Source: Anaerolineaceae bacterium (GTDB lineage: Bacteria; Chloroflexota; Anaerolineae; Aggregatilineales; Phototrophicaceae). Taken from it: a stretch of DNA of 64,000 bases. Shown here piece by piece: positions 44,077 to 53,910 of this stretch. The notes under the pieces are model-generated. The model did not search any database, was not told the origin of the DNA, and was given only the letters and a program-made list of their open reading frames with translations. The DNA lies in the NCBI GenBank assembly GCA_016124855.1, contig WGMX01000008.1, forward strand, positions 186,001 to 250,000. The letters run 5' to 3'. The position numbers and the translations under genes were made by a program. Position 1 is the stretch's first letter, and every line of letters begins with the position of its first letter.

Positions 44077-45020
44077 AAATCGAGTAAGACTTTTAATTTA
44101 CCGGGTTGGGCAGCCGTTGCCATCGCTTCAACCGCGCTGTCAAATGGATAGCGGTTTTCAATCAGCGAAGTCACATCAATTAGGCCACGCTCTAAAAGTC
44201 TGAGCGCTGCATCAAATGGGCCGCAGCGGCTGCCGATGACCTTAATCTCGCGAACGGCAACCTGCGTCATATCGACTTGTGGAAAACCGTTGTAGGTGCT
44301 TTTGAGGATGATTGTCCCGCGAGATTCGACCAAGTTGAGCGCATCCGCAAAGCCCTGTGCCAATCCCGTCACATCTACTACTACTTGAGCGGACTGTTCG
44401 GGAATGTCTTTCAATTCAGCCGACGCAATCCCCCATTGATTGAGTAACTTCGCTTGTTTTTCTCGCCGCACTATGCCAACGACATCAGCTCCAGTCAGTT
44501 TAAGAACCTGCGCAACGAGCATTCCCAACTTGCCAACACCAATCACAACTACGCGATCACGCGGGGAAATATGCACAGCTTCAGTAACTTGCAAGGCAGC
44601 CGCCAAGGGTTCCACAAATACTGCTTCATCGTCACTGATTTTATCTGGGACAAGATGCAAATTACGAGGCGGCAGCAGTAAGTAATCCGCAAACGCACCG
44701 GGATAACGCCGAATGCCGACGGTTGTGCGATTACGACATTGACTAGGAATACCGCGCTGACAGAAATCACATTTGCCACAAACCACACTGATCTCACCGA
44801 CAACACGCTTGCCGATAAGATCAGGTTGTCCTTGAGTAACATCCGCTACAAATTCATGACCCAGAATGCCGGAAAATCCGTACATTCCATCTACGAGTTC
44901 TAAATCCGTATTGCAAACACCGGCACGCCGGATTTTGAGCAGCGAATCCCCATCTTTTGGTTGCGGAACAGGAAGTGATGTTTCAAGATGAAGTTGACCG
45001 TCAAAAACCAGCGCGCGCAT
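44073..45020 (-). CDS. Zinc-dependent alcohol dehydrogenase (MDR family)
   Basis: Medium-chain dehydrogenase of 315 aa, shorter than the usual 340-350. The catalytic zinc Cys is in RRAGVCNTDLEL, His-Glu in GHEFVA, and the structural zinc cysteines lie in CGKCDFCQRGIPSQC. Rossmann motif VIGVGKLGMLVAQV. It resembles alcohol or polyol (sorbitol/threonine type) dehydrogenases. It starts 3 bases after secF, so it shares the sec transcript, probably by accident of genome compaction. Confidence 0.92.
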   Translation of the reverse strand: MRALVFDGQLHLETSLPVPQPKDGDSLLKIRRAGVCNTDLELVDGMYGFSGILGHEFVADVTQGQPDLIGKRVVGEISVVCGKCDFCQRGIPSQCRNRTTVGIRRYPGAFADYLLLPPRNLHLVPDKISDDEAVFVEPLAAALQVTEAVHISPRDRVVVIGVGKLGMLVAQVLKLTGADVVGIVRREKQAKLLNQWGIASAELKDIPEQSAQVVVDVTGLAQGFADALNLVESRGTIILKSTYNGFPQVDMTQVAVREIKVIGSRCGPFDAALRLLERGLIDVTSLIENRYPFDSAVEAMATAAQPGKLKVLLDF

Positions 45021-45023
45021 CAG

Positions 45024-45980
45024 TTAAGCCTCCGCCGAAGCCAGTTCGGGTTTTTTACCAAACAAGCTGAACGGAAATTCGCGCTTTTCCCACGAAACCA
45101 GCAAGGGAACAGCAATGAAAATAGATGAGTATGAACCAGTGACCAGACCACAGAAAAGAATGAACACAAACTGCTTAATGCTTGCGCCACCAAACAACAT
45201 GATGGCAATCATGACAAAGAACACGCTAATCTGGGTCGTCAAAGTACGATGAATGGTTTCCAACACACTGCGATTGACGATGGTTTCGTAAGGTTCACCT
45301 AAATGACGTGGAATGTTCTCGCGGATACGGTCAAACAACACAATCGTATCTTGCACCGAGAACCCTACCACCATGAGCATTGCCGTTAAGAACAGCGCAT
45401 CTACTTCCCAGTTAAATAGGATACCCATCAGCGACTGTACCGCCGCAACGATCAGCACGTCATGGATCATCGCAATAATCGCGCAAACACCGTAACGGAA
45501 AGCATCCGGCACTGAACGGAACGCAAGCACGATAAACGATGTGACAACGATAGCGCCGACCACAACCGCGAAGAAAGCTGCCCGCGTCACTTCTTGGCCG
45601 ATAGTGGCCGACACACTTTCGTCGCTTGATAAAGTGCGATCAAGTGGAGCAAGAGCGTTCAAATCATCCAGAATCTTACGCTTTTCCGCTTCTTCGTGAT
45701 ACGACGCACGTACTGACCAGCGGTGTTCGGTAGCATCGCCCAAACGCTGAATGGTGGCTGTTTCGTCGCCATATTTGGCAAAGACCGCACGAATATTATC
45801 CTCGTTTGCGCCGTCCCCGTTGAACTTAAGTTCATAAATACTACCTCCCGCAAAGTCGATACTCAGCTTAAAAGCCGTACCGCGCGTGATGAGGGAGTAA
45901 ATCATAATCACAATACCAATAGCGATAATTGACAGCGACAAGGTATAAAACCAGCGCCGCTTTTGTACCAAGCTATACAT
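45024..45980 (-). CDS. secF: Protein translocase subunit SecF
   Basis: Inner-membrane component of the Sec accessory complex, 318 aa from the ATG at 45980 (GAGGAG about 11 bases upstream). N-terminal helix, a periplasmic domain with DFAGGSIYELKF, then five further helices with VGFSVQDTIVLFDRIRENI and the second-half NRSVLETIHRTLTTQ. It uses the proton gradient to pull exported proteins forward. Placed 20 bases after secD. Confidence 0.95.
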   Translation of the reverse strand: MYSLVQKRRWFYTLSLSIIAIGIVIMIYSLITRGTAFKLSIDFAGGSIYELKFNGDGANEDNIRAVFAKYGDETATIQRLGDATEHRWSVRASYHEEAEKRKILDDLNALAPLDRTLSSDESVSATIGQEVTRAAFFAVVVGAIVVTSFIVLAFRSVPDAFRYGVCAIIAMIHDVLIVAAVQSLMGILFNWEVDALFLTAMLMVVGFSVQDTIVLFDRIRENIPRHLGEPYETIVNRSVLETIHRTLTTQISVFFVMIAIMLFGGASIKQFVFILFCGLVTGSYSSIFIAVPLLVSWEKREFPFSLFGKKPELASAEA

Positions 45981-46000
45981 AGTCTTTGTTGCTCCTCGAC

Positions 46001-47596
46001 CTAAACGCCCATCAACCACGGACGCTCTTTCACTGCGCCGCGTGTGATTGCCAGAATAATATGCAGGAAGGTGCGGGTGACGATGATGGCGGTAAACAAG
46101 TTGATGAACAAGCCGAGCGCCAAAGTGACTGCAAAGCCGCTGACCGCACTTGCGCCGGGTGTTTGACCAAACAAGAACAATACCCCACTAATCAAAATGG
46201 TCGAGAGGTTCGAGTCGCGAATGGAAGTCCACGCCCGCGTAAACCCTTCATCAACGGCGGTGTCCACATCTTTACCTGTACGCTGCTCTTCGCGCATACG
46301 CTCAAAGATCAGGATGTTACCGTCTACCGCCGTACCAATTGAAATCAAGAAACCGACGATAGCAGGCAGTGTCAGCGTCACCGGAATAAGCTTGAACATC
46401 GCAAGGTTGAGGACAATAAACACCAGCAAGGCAAGGCTGGCGGCGATGCCCGGAACGCGGTAGTTGATGAGCATGAAGGCAAGGATGATGATAACACCTA
46501 CCACGCCAGCGCGAATACTCAAGTTAACCGATTCTTGACCGAGCGTCGCGCCTACGGTCTGGCTGCTAACGACGCGCAATGGAATCGGCAGCGAACCGGA
46601 ACGCAGTTGAAGCGCCAATGTTTGAGCTTCATCTTGAGAGAAGTTGCCTGTGATCGTTCCGCCCGAATCCAAACGTGCTTGAATCGTCGGAGCAGAAAGG
46701 ACAATACCGTCCAACACAATCGCCATCGGTTTACCAATGGCGCTGCCTGTAAACGGCCCAAATACCTGCCCGCCCTCAGAGGTTAGTTCAAAGCGGATTG
46801 CCCATTTATTACTTTGATCAAGTTGGGCGACCGCGCTTTGCAGTCCTGAACCCGTCATCACAGTGTGGAAAGGTTGACCCGTCGTTGGGTTAGGCACACC
46901 GGGTTCTTCGACGGGTGTGGTGGGAGTCGCTGCGGGGACAACTGCTTGCTGAGTAGACTCCGCTGTAGCTTCAGCCGTTGCATCCGCTGTTGCCTGTTGA
47001 GTGGCCTCCGCAGTCGCATCTGACGTAGCCTGTTGGGTCGCTTCAGCGGTAGCTTCGGCGGCAGTACGTGCTTGTTGTGACTTCAACTGCTCATCCGTCA
47101 AAATCTTACGACCGACATACTGCTGAACATTGGTCACATCGGAGAAATCAACAAATTCAAGCAAAGCCGTTTTCTGGATCAGGTCAACAGCCTGTTGGGG
47201 ATCAGTTACGCCCGGCAGTTCAACCAGAATACGGTTGCTGCCTTGTACCTGTACAGTCGCTTCGCCAACACCAAGTGCATTCACACGGCGGCTGACGTTA
47301 TTCGCAGCATTACGCAAATCTTCGAGCGTATACGAACCGGCTGGCAAATCGGCCTGCAGTAGCACCCGCAAACCGCCGATAATATCCAGACCAAAAACCT
47401 GCTTCACATTCAATCCGAAATCATCTTTGCAATCGTCATTGAAGTCAAGGTGAATACCCTGACTCGGTTTGACATTATCAGTCGTGTTGTAACAAGAATC
47501 TAGGACATTACTAGCTTTCGTATTCGGCAAGCTCACCCATGCAGCAAAGAGTGTGAGCAAAAGAATAAGAATCAGCCAACGAACATGGCCTCGCAT
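46001..47596 (-). CDS. secD: Protein translocase subunit SecD with T/A/E-rich repeat insert
   Basis: SecD of 531 aa; the ATG at 47596 follows AAAGG, while the frame continues to a GTG at 47641. GLDIIGGLRVLL, the IRVNALG-like SRRVNALGVGEATVQ, and QLRSGSLPIPL, plus six helices with GTAVDGNILIFERMREE, are the family marks. About residues 185-235 are an extra low-complexity block built from ATAEATQQATSD-type units, ahead of a P/T-rich piece, inside the periplasmic region between the two head subdomains. The DNA coding it is also repetitive (about 46925-47075). It is co-transcribed with yajC and secF. Confidence 0.95.
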   Translation of the reverse strand: MRGHVRWLILILLLTLFAAWVSLPNTKASNVLDSCYNTTDNVKPSQGIHLDFNDDCKDDFGLNVKQVFGLDIIGGLRVLLQADLPAGSYTLEDLRNAANNVSRRVNALGVGEATVQVQGSNRILVELPGVTDPQQAVDLIQKTALLEFVDFSDVTNVQQYVGRKILTDEQLKSQQARTAAEATAEATQQATSDATAEATQQATADATAEATAESTQQAVVPAATPTTPVEEPGVPNPTTGQPFHTVMTGSGLQSAVAQLDQSNKWAIRFELTSEGGQVFGPFTGSAIGKPMAIVLDGIVLSAPTIQARLDSGGTITGNFSQDEAQTLALQLRSGSLPIPLRVVSSQTVGATLGQESVNLSIRAGVVGVIIILAFMLINYRVPGIAASLALLVFIVLNLAMFKLIPVTLTLPAIVGFLISIGTAVDGNILIFERMREEQRTGKDVDTAVDEGFTRAWTSIRDSNLSTILISGVLFLFGQTPGASAVSGFAVTLALGLFINLFTAIIVTRTFLHIILAITRGAVKERPWLMGV

Positions 47597-47661
47597 AAAA
47601 GAACCTTTCTTAGATTTATTCCGCGAGGATGGCCCGCCCACCCCGCGCGATTATGACCACA

Positions 47662-47991
47662 TTATTGATTTTGAGGCTGGGGTTGTTCTTCCCCTAAGCC
47701 TTTACGCGCCGCTTCAGCGAATGCTTCCGGGTCATAAGCTTGGACCAGCGCTGCAGCAATCAACCGCACCACTACCCCATCGGCAATCTCGACATGGGCG
47801 ACACCTTTTTCGGCATCAATCGCCAATACTTTGCCGATAATTCCACCATACGTTACCACTTCGTCGCCTGCTGCCAGCGAACTCACATACCGCTGACGCT
47901 TCGAGAAGTCGCGCTGTTTGGGAAAAATCACCATCGCCCAATATGCGCCTAAACCCAGCAGCATCACTAACGCTAAAAGTACAATTTCCAT
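47662..47991 (-). CDS. yajC: Preprotein translocase subunit YajC
   Basis: Small membrane protein of 109 aa: one N-terminal helix (MEIVLLALVMLLGLGAYWAM), a basic KQRDFSKRQ segment and a beta-rich YajC domain (SLAAGDEVVTYGGIIGKVLAI). A start at 48009 is possible, but the ribosome site would then touch the ATG. YajC binds SecDF in the membrane. First gene of the yajC-secD-secF unit. Confidence 0.92.
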   Translation of the reverse strand: MEIVLLALVMLLGLGAYWAMVIFPKQRDFSKRQRYVSSLAAGDEVVTYGGIIGKVLAIDAEKGVAHVEIADGVVVRLIAAALVQAYDPEAFAEAARKGLGEEQPQPQNQ

Positions 47992-48027
47992 AGAACGGGT
48001 CTTTCTCATCCTTACAAAACCCGTGCG

Positions 48028-48055
48028 ATTATAGCACCGCCCCTCAACCTTACAA
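48028..48055 (-). promoter_or_regulatory. Promoter of the yajC-secD-secF unit
   Basis: Minus-strand TTGTAA (48055-48050), 16-base spacer and TATAAT (48033-48028) with a TGC extended -10. It lies between the glycosyltransferase stop and yajC. Confidence 0.65.
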
Positions 48056-48062
48056 CAACCAG

Positions 48063-49961
48063 TTAAGGGCCCCTAGCAACTTGCAGCGTACCGACACCCT
48101 GCTCTTGGTACGGCCCTCCCTTCGGCCCGACCGCAACTAACAAGGTATATTCACCGGGTGTAACCCCGTTGGGAACAACAAATCCGTGCCACGTTGAAAA
48201 ACGACCGTGCCAATTGGGCGTATGATAATCACCATCAAATGATGGGTTACCACCCGCCATCGCCAGCCCCTTGACTGCGATGTGAAGTTCATCAGGCAGG
48301 AGTCCAATCACTTCCCAATCAAGTCGTACCCGAACTGAACCGCCGTTAGTTGGAATCGCATTTGCATCAGTTGAGACTCCGACGAGGCGCAAGTTTCCAA
48401 ATTCAAGTTTTACAGGCTGAGCTGTGATCGGCGGTTTGGGAGTAATACGTTTAAAAATGGTCACGGGGCCTGAGGAATAACGGGAATCATCAAATTCAGC
48501 AACAGGCTGATAATTGGCGTTGAACCATGCGTCATCTTGAATAACATAGTTATAAAGCACTAACGCCGCGCCACGAAAGCGCTGAAACACCAGAAAATCT
48601 GGCGCATAGCCTACCAACCAGCTGTAAAAATCGTCTCGTTTTAGGCCGGCTGCAACATCAGGTTGCAACAGTCCCAAATAATCGGTCATATAGCGGCGCG
48701 CATAAAACCCAATTTGGCCGACTTCGGCCACGCCAACTGTCGCATCAGTCGGCGTATTTTTGTCTAACCATTCACCTGTTTCGCGATATGCCTGCCAATC
48801 CACAATTGGCAGCATCACATCGACTGGCCCGCCGGCTTGTATCCGTTGGCTGATTAAGTTGAATGAAGTCACTTGGGCAATCAACGGGAAAACAGCGATT
48901 GCCCCAACCAGAACAGGTGCAGCTTGAATTTGACGCAAGCTCAAGCGCTTGAACAGGTAATCTAAACCGGAAGTCGCTAACATTACCGCACCCGGCACGA
49001 GCGGCGCATAATACCAGCGATAAGGGGCAACTTTGAGCAGCACGTAAGCCAAAAGATGCAAAGCACCCCATGCCACCACGATCACCATCGAGCTATTAAA
49101 TGAGTTAGCAAAACCGAATAAAACGAGTAAGGCTAAGGCAATATACAACGGACTTTGAAGCATCAAACTGCGAAGAATAAGCCGCAGCCCTTCCCATGTA
49201 TTGACATCCACGCCCATCCCTGTAATGCCTAAGACTGCCTGAGCACTCTTGGCACTCAGTGTTACAGGAAATGGCGACCCGTACGTTGCATAAGCCCAAA
49301 TGCCAAACAAGACAAGAGGAATCGCACCGACTATAGCATAATAAACAACCGGTTTCCACCAGCGACCAGTCGTACTCAGTTGGTTAACCGCGTTGATAGT
49401 AAGCATCAAACCCAATAATCCGGCTGGCAAAGCTGCGTCAGGTCGCGAGAGGGCTGCTATCCCAACCAGCAAACCTCCACTTGCCCATCGTTTTTCTTGA
49501 ACAGACCAAACCGCTGCCAACACCAACATAATCCAAAACGCAGTTTCCATCCCCAGTGCCAACCACAATGGACTGCTGAGGACATAAACCAATCCACCCC
49601 ATAGGCGAATAGGTTCTGACATGCGCCGAGGCAAAAGACTATAAGTTAGCCAACCGCCCAAGCCGATGCTGATTGTGCCGATTAAGCTGCCTAACAAGTG
49701 AAAATCAGGAATAACGAAACTGAGGACTCCCAACAACATGGCATAAAGAGGTGCAGTCGTACTCAGGACATTGTCACCGGGGTTATAAACTAATCCAATC
49801 CCCTGTGCAAAGTTGCGCGCATAGCGATATGTGATAAAACTATCGTCGAGTCGGAACTCCGACATGACCGCCAATAAAATGAGAATACCGACCAGTAAAT
49901 AGCCGACCAAAAGTACTAACTGGCGGTTGCGACTGCTGAACTGCTTGACCATAGACGACAT
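48063..49961 (-). CDS. GT-C-type membrane glycosyltransferase-like protein
   Basis: Large membrane protein of 632 aa with about eleven helices and a C-terminal periplasmic domain of about 180 residues. FRLDDSFITYRYARNFAQG right after the first helix is the acidic motif of the GT-C superfamily (mannosyl/arabinosyl transferases that use lipid-linked sugars); the second loop holds DNVLSTTAPLYAMLLG. The substrate is unknown. Starts at 49961 or 49952 are both possible. The C-terminal domain has a beta-sandwich look (VKLEFGNLRLVGVSTD). Confidence 0.8.
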   Translation of the reverse strand: MSSMVKQFSSRNRQLVLLVGYLLVGILILLAVMSEFRLDDSFITYRYARNFAQGIGLVYNPGDNVLSTTAPLYAMLLGVLSFVIPDFHLLGSLIGTISIGLGGWLTYSLLPRRMSEPIRLWGGLVYVLSSPLWLALGMETAFWIMLVLAAVWSVQEKRWASGGLLVGIAALSRPDAALPAGLLGLMLTINAVNQLSTTGRWWKPVVYYAIVGAIPLVLFGIWAYATYGSPFPVTLSAKSAQAVLGITGMGVDVNTWEGLRLILRSLMLQSPLYIALALLVLFGFANSFNSSMVIVVAWGALHLLAYVLLKVAPYRWYYAPLVPGAVMLATSGLDYLFKRLSLRQIQAAPVLVGAIAVFPLIAQVTSFNLISQRIQAGGPVDVMLPIVDWQAYRETGEWLDKNTPTDATVGVAEVGQIGFYARRYMTDYLGLLQPDVAAGLKRDDFYSWLVGYAPDFLVFQRFRGAALVLYNYVIQDDAWFNANYQPVAEFDDSRYSSGPVTIFKRITPKPPITAQPVKLEFGNLRLVGVSTDANAIPTNGGSVRVRLDWEVIGLLPDELHIAVKGLAMAGGNPSFDGDYHTPNWHGRFSTWHGFVVPNGVTPGEYTLLVAVGPKGGPYQEQGVGTLQVARGP

Positions 49962-50039
49962 TATCCCTACAATAGCCGTCGCATTATACACAAATGTGGA
50001 GTAAGCGGTACACTACGTTTGCTTTGTGGAGGAATAGAT

Positions 50040-51116
50040 ATGCGTAATCCGTTGAAAATTTCGCTGGTTTCATTGGTTGTTTTGTTTACACTGAGTTTTT
50101 CAACTCTGTTTGTCAATGCAGGACAAAAAGTACTAAACATCAACAGCGGTGATGCCAGTACGACATGGTATATCACAGGCGAACAAACGCTGGTCATGAA
50201 TGGTTTTGACCTGACTCAACAGGGCTTAACCTTCCCTGCGACGATTGATAAAGTCACACTTGCAGTAGATACGCCAGTTGCAGGTTCACCGGTTGATATT
50301 GTGGTTTACCAAGACGCAAACGGTGGTTCGCCGGTTGATGCTACAGTTGCGGGGCAAGCCCAAGCCACGATCTCACAATCCGGCGTCTTTACATATACCT
50401 TCCCTACACCTGTTACCATCACCCAACCAGTCGTCTGGGTCGGTTTCTATTTACCGGTTAATTTTAAGTTTCTCTCCGACAAATCAGGTTCATCCGTATT
50501 GACTTATTGGGCATGGACACCCGGTGGACGTTTTGACCTGACCAAACTTTCGACCGCTACAGTCTTTGGCCCATCGAATGGCACAGCTCCGGTGAGTTTG
50601 AATCTGAATGGTATCGCCCGCATTACTGCCGAAATAAGCAGCGCTGCCGCAGGTGTACCAACAACTGTACCCGTGACAACTGCTGTTGCGGGTAACGGCC
50701 AAATCGCAGCTGCTCCGAATACTGATCTCAGCCCTCTCAAAGTTTATCCTCCGGCCTGCGATACCCTATTCTGGGATACCGCTGATGCAGGTATCAGCTA
50801 CAATGGTCGGATTGAACCCCGCTGCACCGCCATTTGGCCGGGTTATGCACCTGCCGCACCAGCCGGTTATACTCGTATGCAGTTGTATTACGACATCACC
50901 TTCTACGACAACAAGGGACATGCCATCAGCGATCCTCTAAAGATACCCGTTACCCACTGTATTCAAGCCAATCCCGCAGATCTTGACCGTGCTATTGTAG
51001 GTATTGCCTCTGGCTCACCTCGCAGCTTCAAGATTCTGCCTACATTACGCGTCGGCAATTTAGTATGCGCGGAAATTGATCGCAGTGGTGGTATATCCTA
51101 TTTTGTACCGAGCTAA
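50040..51116 (+). CDS. Secreted protein of unknown function
   Basis: A 358-aa protein with a signal peptide (MRNPLKISLV, hydrophobic to about residue 23, VNAGQ). GGAGG stands seven bases ahead of the ATG at 50040. The mature part has a beta-sandwich-like domain (QTLVMNGFDL, TIDKVTLAVDTPVAGSPVDIVVYQDANGG, VWVGFYLPVNF; stated piecewise), an A/T/P-rich linker and a C-terminal domain with three or four cysteines (PACDTLFWDT, EPRCTAIW, VTHCIQANP, LVCAEID) that could form disulphides. I do not recognise the family. It stands divergent from the GT-C gene and ahead of a NERD-like gene. Confidence 0.75.
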   Translation: MRNPLKISLVSLVVLFTLSFSTLFVNAGQKVLNINSGDASTTWYITGEQTLVMNGFDLTQQGLTFPATIDKVTLAVDTPVAGSPVDIVVYQDANGGSPVDATVAGQAQATISQSGVFTYTFPTPVTITQPVVWVGFYLPVNFKFLSDKSGSSVLTYWAWTPGGRFDLTKLSTATVFGPSNGTAPVSLNLNGIARITAEISSAAAGVPTTVPVTTAVAGNGQIAAAPNTDLSPLKVYPPACDTLFWDTADAGISYNGRIEPRCTAIWPGYAPAAPAGYTRMQLYYDITFYDNKGHAISDPLKIPVTHCIQANPADLDRAIVGIASGSPRSFKILPTLRVGNLVCAEIDRSGGISYFVPS

Positions 51117-51150
51117 ATGCAGCTTCTAACCTAAAGGAACGTAGTCTTTC

Positions 51151-51957
51151 ATGCGTATCGAAACAAACAACGAACTCGTCAAGCGCAACCGCCGCACAGC
51201 CAACATATTGTTTTTCTTCAGTATGGGTGTGCTGATTGCCGGTTTCTTGGTCGCCAATTTGCAGCTTACAGCTAAAGACGGCTTGACGTTAGCGCTCTCC
51301 GTTATTTTGCCGTGGATTGTGCTGCCCGTAGGCTTCATCAGCACATTAATTTCGGTACGCATGACTAATCTTTGGGTGCGCCAACCCCGTCCCGAAAAAG
51401 CCATTCCCGCTGGCCTCAAAGGCTTAAGCAAGCGCAGCGTTCTGTACAACTATTACCACTTTCCTGCGCGTCACGTTCTAGTCGCGCCTCAAGGGGTATT
51501 TGCCATTGTGACCCGCTACCAAGATGGTCGTTACATCGTCGATGGCGACAAATGGCAGTCTCCCGGTGGCCCTTTTGCGGCGATTGGTCGCTTCTTCCGC
51601 CGCGACTCGATAGGCAATCCCAGCGCAGATGCCGTTAAAGCTGCCGAGTTCGTCAAGGGTTTGATCGGAAAAACCTTACCGGACGTTGAAGTGCAGCCCT
51701 TGATTATTTTTGTTGATCCGAAAGCGCGGTTGGAAATTAATAATCCTACCGTACCTGTTCTGTATGCCGACGAAAACAAAGAACCCAATCTGCGTGATTT
51801 CATGCGTCAGCTCTCCCAAAAGGAAACGCCGGCCGAACAACCCGTAGCCAAGAAAGGTTCGGGAGGCAAAGGCAAGGGAGAACCCAAACAGGAAGCGGGA
51901 ATCATCAACCCTGAACAAGTCGCAGATGCACTGGAAGAAGCCACTGTCATCGGCTAA
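51151..51957 (+). CDS. Membrane protein with NERD-like domain
   Basis: Protein of 268 aa: two N-terminal helices (LFFFSMGVLIAGFLVANL and LALSVILPWIVLPVGFI), then a cytosolic domain with HVLVAPQGVFAIVTRYQDG, DKWQSPGG and VQPLIIFVDPKA, which resemble nuclease-related NERD domains although catalytic residues are not clear. A K/G-rich low-complexity run (about residues 230-250) and a short acidic tail follow. Its stop overlaps the next gene by one base (TAATG), so both are co-translated. Confidence 0.7.
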   Translation: MRIETNNELVKRNRRTANILFFFSMGVLIAGFLVANLQLTAKDGLTLALSVILPWIVLPVGFISTLISVRMTNLWVRQPRPEKAIPAGLKGLSKRSVLYNYYHFPARHVLVAPQGVFAIVTRYQDGRYIVDGDKWQSPGGPFAAIGRFFRRDSIGNPSADAVKAAEFVKGLIGKTLPDVEVQPLIIFVDPKARLEINNPTVPVLYADENKEPNLRDFMRQLSQKETPAEQPVAKKGSGGKGKGEPKQEAGIINPEQVADALEEATVIG

Positions 51958-53858
51958 TGATGCCCACAAGAAAATTTTCACCAACACTGTCGATCATGAT
52001 ATTGATTATCATGGTCGGCTTCTTTTTGCGCCTTTTTCACCTTACAAGTGTCCCCTTACGCGGTGATGAAGCCTTCAGCGTCCAATATTGGGCCGGACAA
52101 CCGCTCAGTGTTTCGCTGGCGAAAACAGCTACAATCGAACCTCATCCGTTATTGACCTATGCCACATTTCGAGGTTGGGGATTAGTTGCAGGCTACAGCG
52201 AACTGGCTATGCGGCTGCTGCCTGCATTGATGGGCTTATTGGGCATACCAGCCATTTATGCTGTGGGCAAGCGGCTCGGCAACCGACAAATCGGTTTGAT
52301 TGCCGCATTTCTATACGCGCTGCATCCTTTTGAAATTTGGCACGCTCAAGATGCGCGTAATTACGCCATTTGGGCAGGTGTGAGTCTGGTTGCTTTATGG
52401 TTAGGTCTGCGTTTATTAGATAAACAGCGTAAGCAGGATTGGCTGCTTTATACACTCGTCGCCAGCCTCGCCGCCAACATCTTTTATACCGAGTTGCTCA
52501 CTTTAGCGGCATTCGGCATTTACGTACTGATCACCCATTGGGGTAAGTGGAAAATAATACTTTCGTGGGCGGCAGCGGCAGCCATCGCGAGTGCGTTATC
52601 CCTTGCCTCATTTATCATTTTCCAAGCGCCTTTGTTCGCGCGCGGCGGATACACAGGCAGCATCGGCGGCGTGCTGGATGCCAGTCAATTGTGGAAGCAT
52701 TTCTTACCTGTCTTGAACTTCGGTGAGATCACCCTTCCAGCCGAAACACTCGCCAATTTGTGGCCTGTAGTCGCATTTGTGTTGATTTTTGCCCTCCTCA
52801 TCATTTGGTCAGAGCAAAAACGTATTGCGCTCTGGCTCACACTGATTGCGCTGGTTCCGCCGCTGTTATTAACCGTACTCGCTACCAAGCTGGATATTTT
52901 TACACCGCGTTATGTCCTGTCGATTGTTCCGGCTTATATCCTCATATTTGCCTGCCTTATTTTTTACCTCACACAGCAAAGACCCCGACTGGTAGGTTAT
53001 GCCGTATCTCTCATACTCGTCGTCGGTTGGCTAGTCATCAGCGGCACAAGCCTGAGCAATTACTATTTTGATCCTGCCTATGCTAAAGCACGTGGCTGGC
53101 CTGATCTCGCTCATTACCTGCAAGCCAACGCTCAACCCAATGATATTGTTATCCAAAGTGCTGCCGATGCCGCCTTTGGTTACTACTATCATCAAAGTGG
53201 AACCATCGTTGCACCCGATGTTCCGCTGCCGGAGACTCCTGCACAACCCAATAGCGACATTGAAAACAAATTAAATACATACAGTCAAAAGCAAACTGCA
53301 ATCTGGCAGGTCGGGCAAGAATTTTCAGATTGGCCTAACGCAGGCGTTGTCCGAAATTGGTTGGACTCAAATATGCAGCTTGTACTCAATGGTGAAGCGG
53401 GCGGTTTAGCCTATCGTGAATATAAAACTTGGCGAATCCAAAATGACGAAAATCCTCATCCGGCGGATGCAACATTTGGTGATAGAGTCATACTCACAGG
53501 TTTTCAGATAGTTTTCCCGCCCACATCAGATGACGAATTGACGGTTTGGCTTTACTGGAAACCACTTTCAATCACACCAACCCCTCTAAAGGTATTTGTC
53601 CATCTGCTTGGCGCGACCAATCCAGCAACCGGATTTCCGCTGTGGTCGCAGGATGACCATTTTCCCCAGAATGGACGTATCAGCACTCAAAATTGGTCAC
53701 CGGATGAAACCTATCGCGATGTTTATACACTGCCCTTAAAAGATGTTCCAAGCGGCAGTTATGCTTTGGAAGTTGGTTTTTACGATCCCGACACCAATAC
53801 CCGCATTCAAGTTGGTGATGCAGATAGCTATGTCATCGAATCCATCAACCTAAAATAA
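51957..53858 (+). CDS. GT39/ArnT-like membrane glycosyltransferase
   Basis: Membrane protein of 633 aa with about ten helices. The acidic motif RGDEAFSVQYWAGQ after helix 1 and HPFEIWHAQDARNYAIW are hallmarks of the dolichyl-phosphate-mannose/ArnT-like GT-C family, which transfer sugars from lipid carriers to proteins or lipids outside the membrane. The C-terminal 200 residues are an extracytoplasmic beta-rich domain (LTVWLYWKPLS, YALEVGFYDPDTNTRIQ). The C-terminal domains of this protein and the GT-C protein at 48063-49961 look alike in style (both end with a Y-x-L-x-V-x-x-Y/G-type strand). Confidence 0.85.
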   Translation: MMPTRKFSPTLSIMILIIMVGFFLRLFHLTSVPLRGDEAFSVQYWAGQPLSVSLAKTATIEPHPLLTYATFRGWGLVAGYSELAMRLLPALMGLLGIPAIYAVGKRLGNRQIGLIAAFLYALHPFEIWHAQDARNYAIWAGVSLVALWLGLRLLDKQRKQDWLLYTLVASLAANIFYTELLTLAAFGIYVLITHWGKWKIILSWAAAAAIASALSLASFIIFQAPLFARGGYTGSIGGVLDASQLWKHFLPVLNFGEITLPAETLANLWPVVAFVLIFALLIIWSEQKRIALWLTLIALVPPLLLTVLATKLDIFTPRYVLSIVPAYILIFACLIFYLTQQRPRLVGYAVSLILVVGWLVISGTSLSNYYFDPAYAKARGWPDLAHYLQANAQPNDIVIQSAADAAFGYYYHQSGTIVAPDVPLPETPAQPNSDIENKLNTYSQKQTAIWQVGQEFSDWPNAGVVRNWLDSNMQLVLNGEAGGLAYREYKTWRIQNDENPHPADATFGDRVILTGFQIVFPPTSDDELTVWLYWKPLSITPTPLKVFVHLLGATNPATGFPLWSQDDHFPQNGRISTQNWSPDETYRDVYTLPLKDVPSGSYALEVGFYDPDTNTRIQVGDADSYVIESINLK

Positions 53859-53888
53859 AAGAGGCATATGGTTCACATACGCCTCTTT
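53858..53888. terminator. Bidirectional terminator between convergent genes
   Basis: AAAGAGGC and GCCTCTTT pair over eight bases with an inner TATG/CATA pairing, followed by T-rich sequence in both directions. It separates the ArnT-like gene and the SPFH gene. Confidence 0.75.
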
Positions 53889-53910
53889 CGAATTGAAACA
53901 GCAGAAAACG

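Noticed and set aside
46925..47075. CRISPR or tandem-repeat array
   Set aside because: The repeats lie in frame in secD and code for T/A/E/Q units with no spacer pattern.
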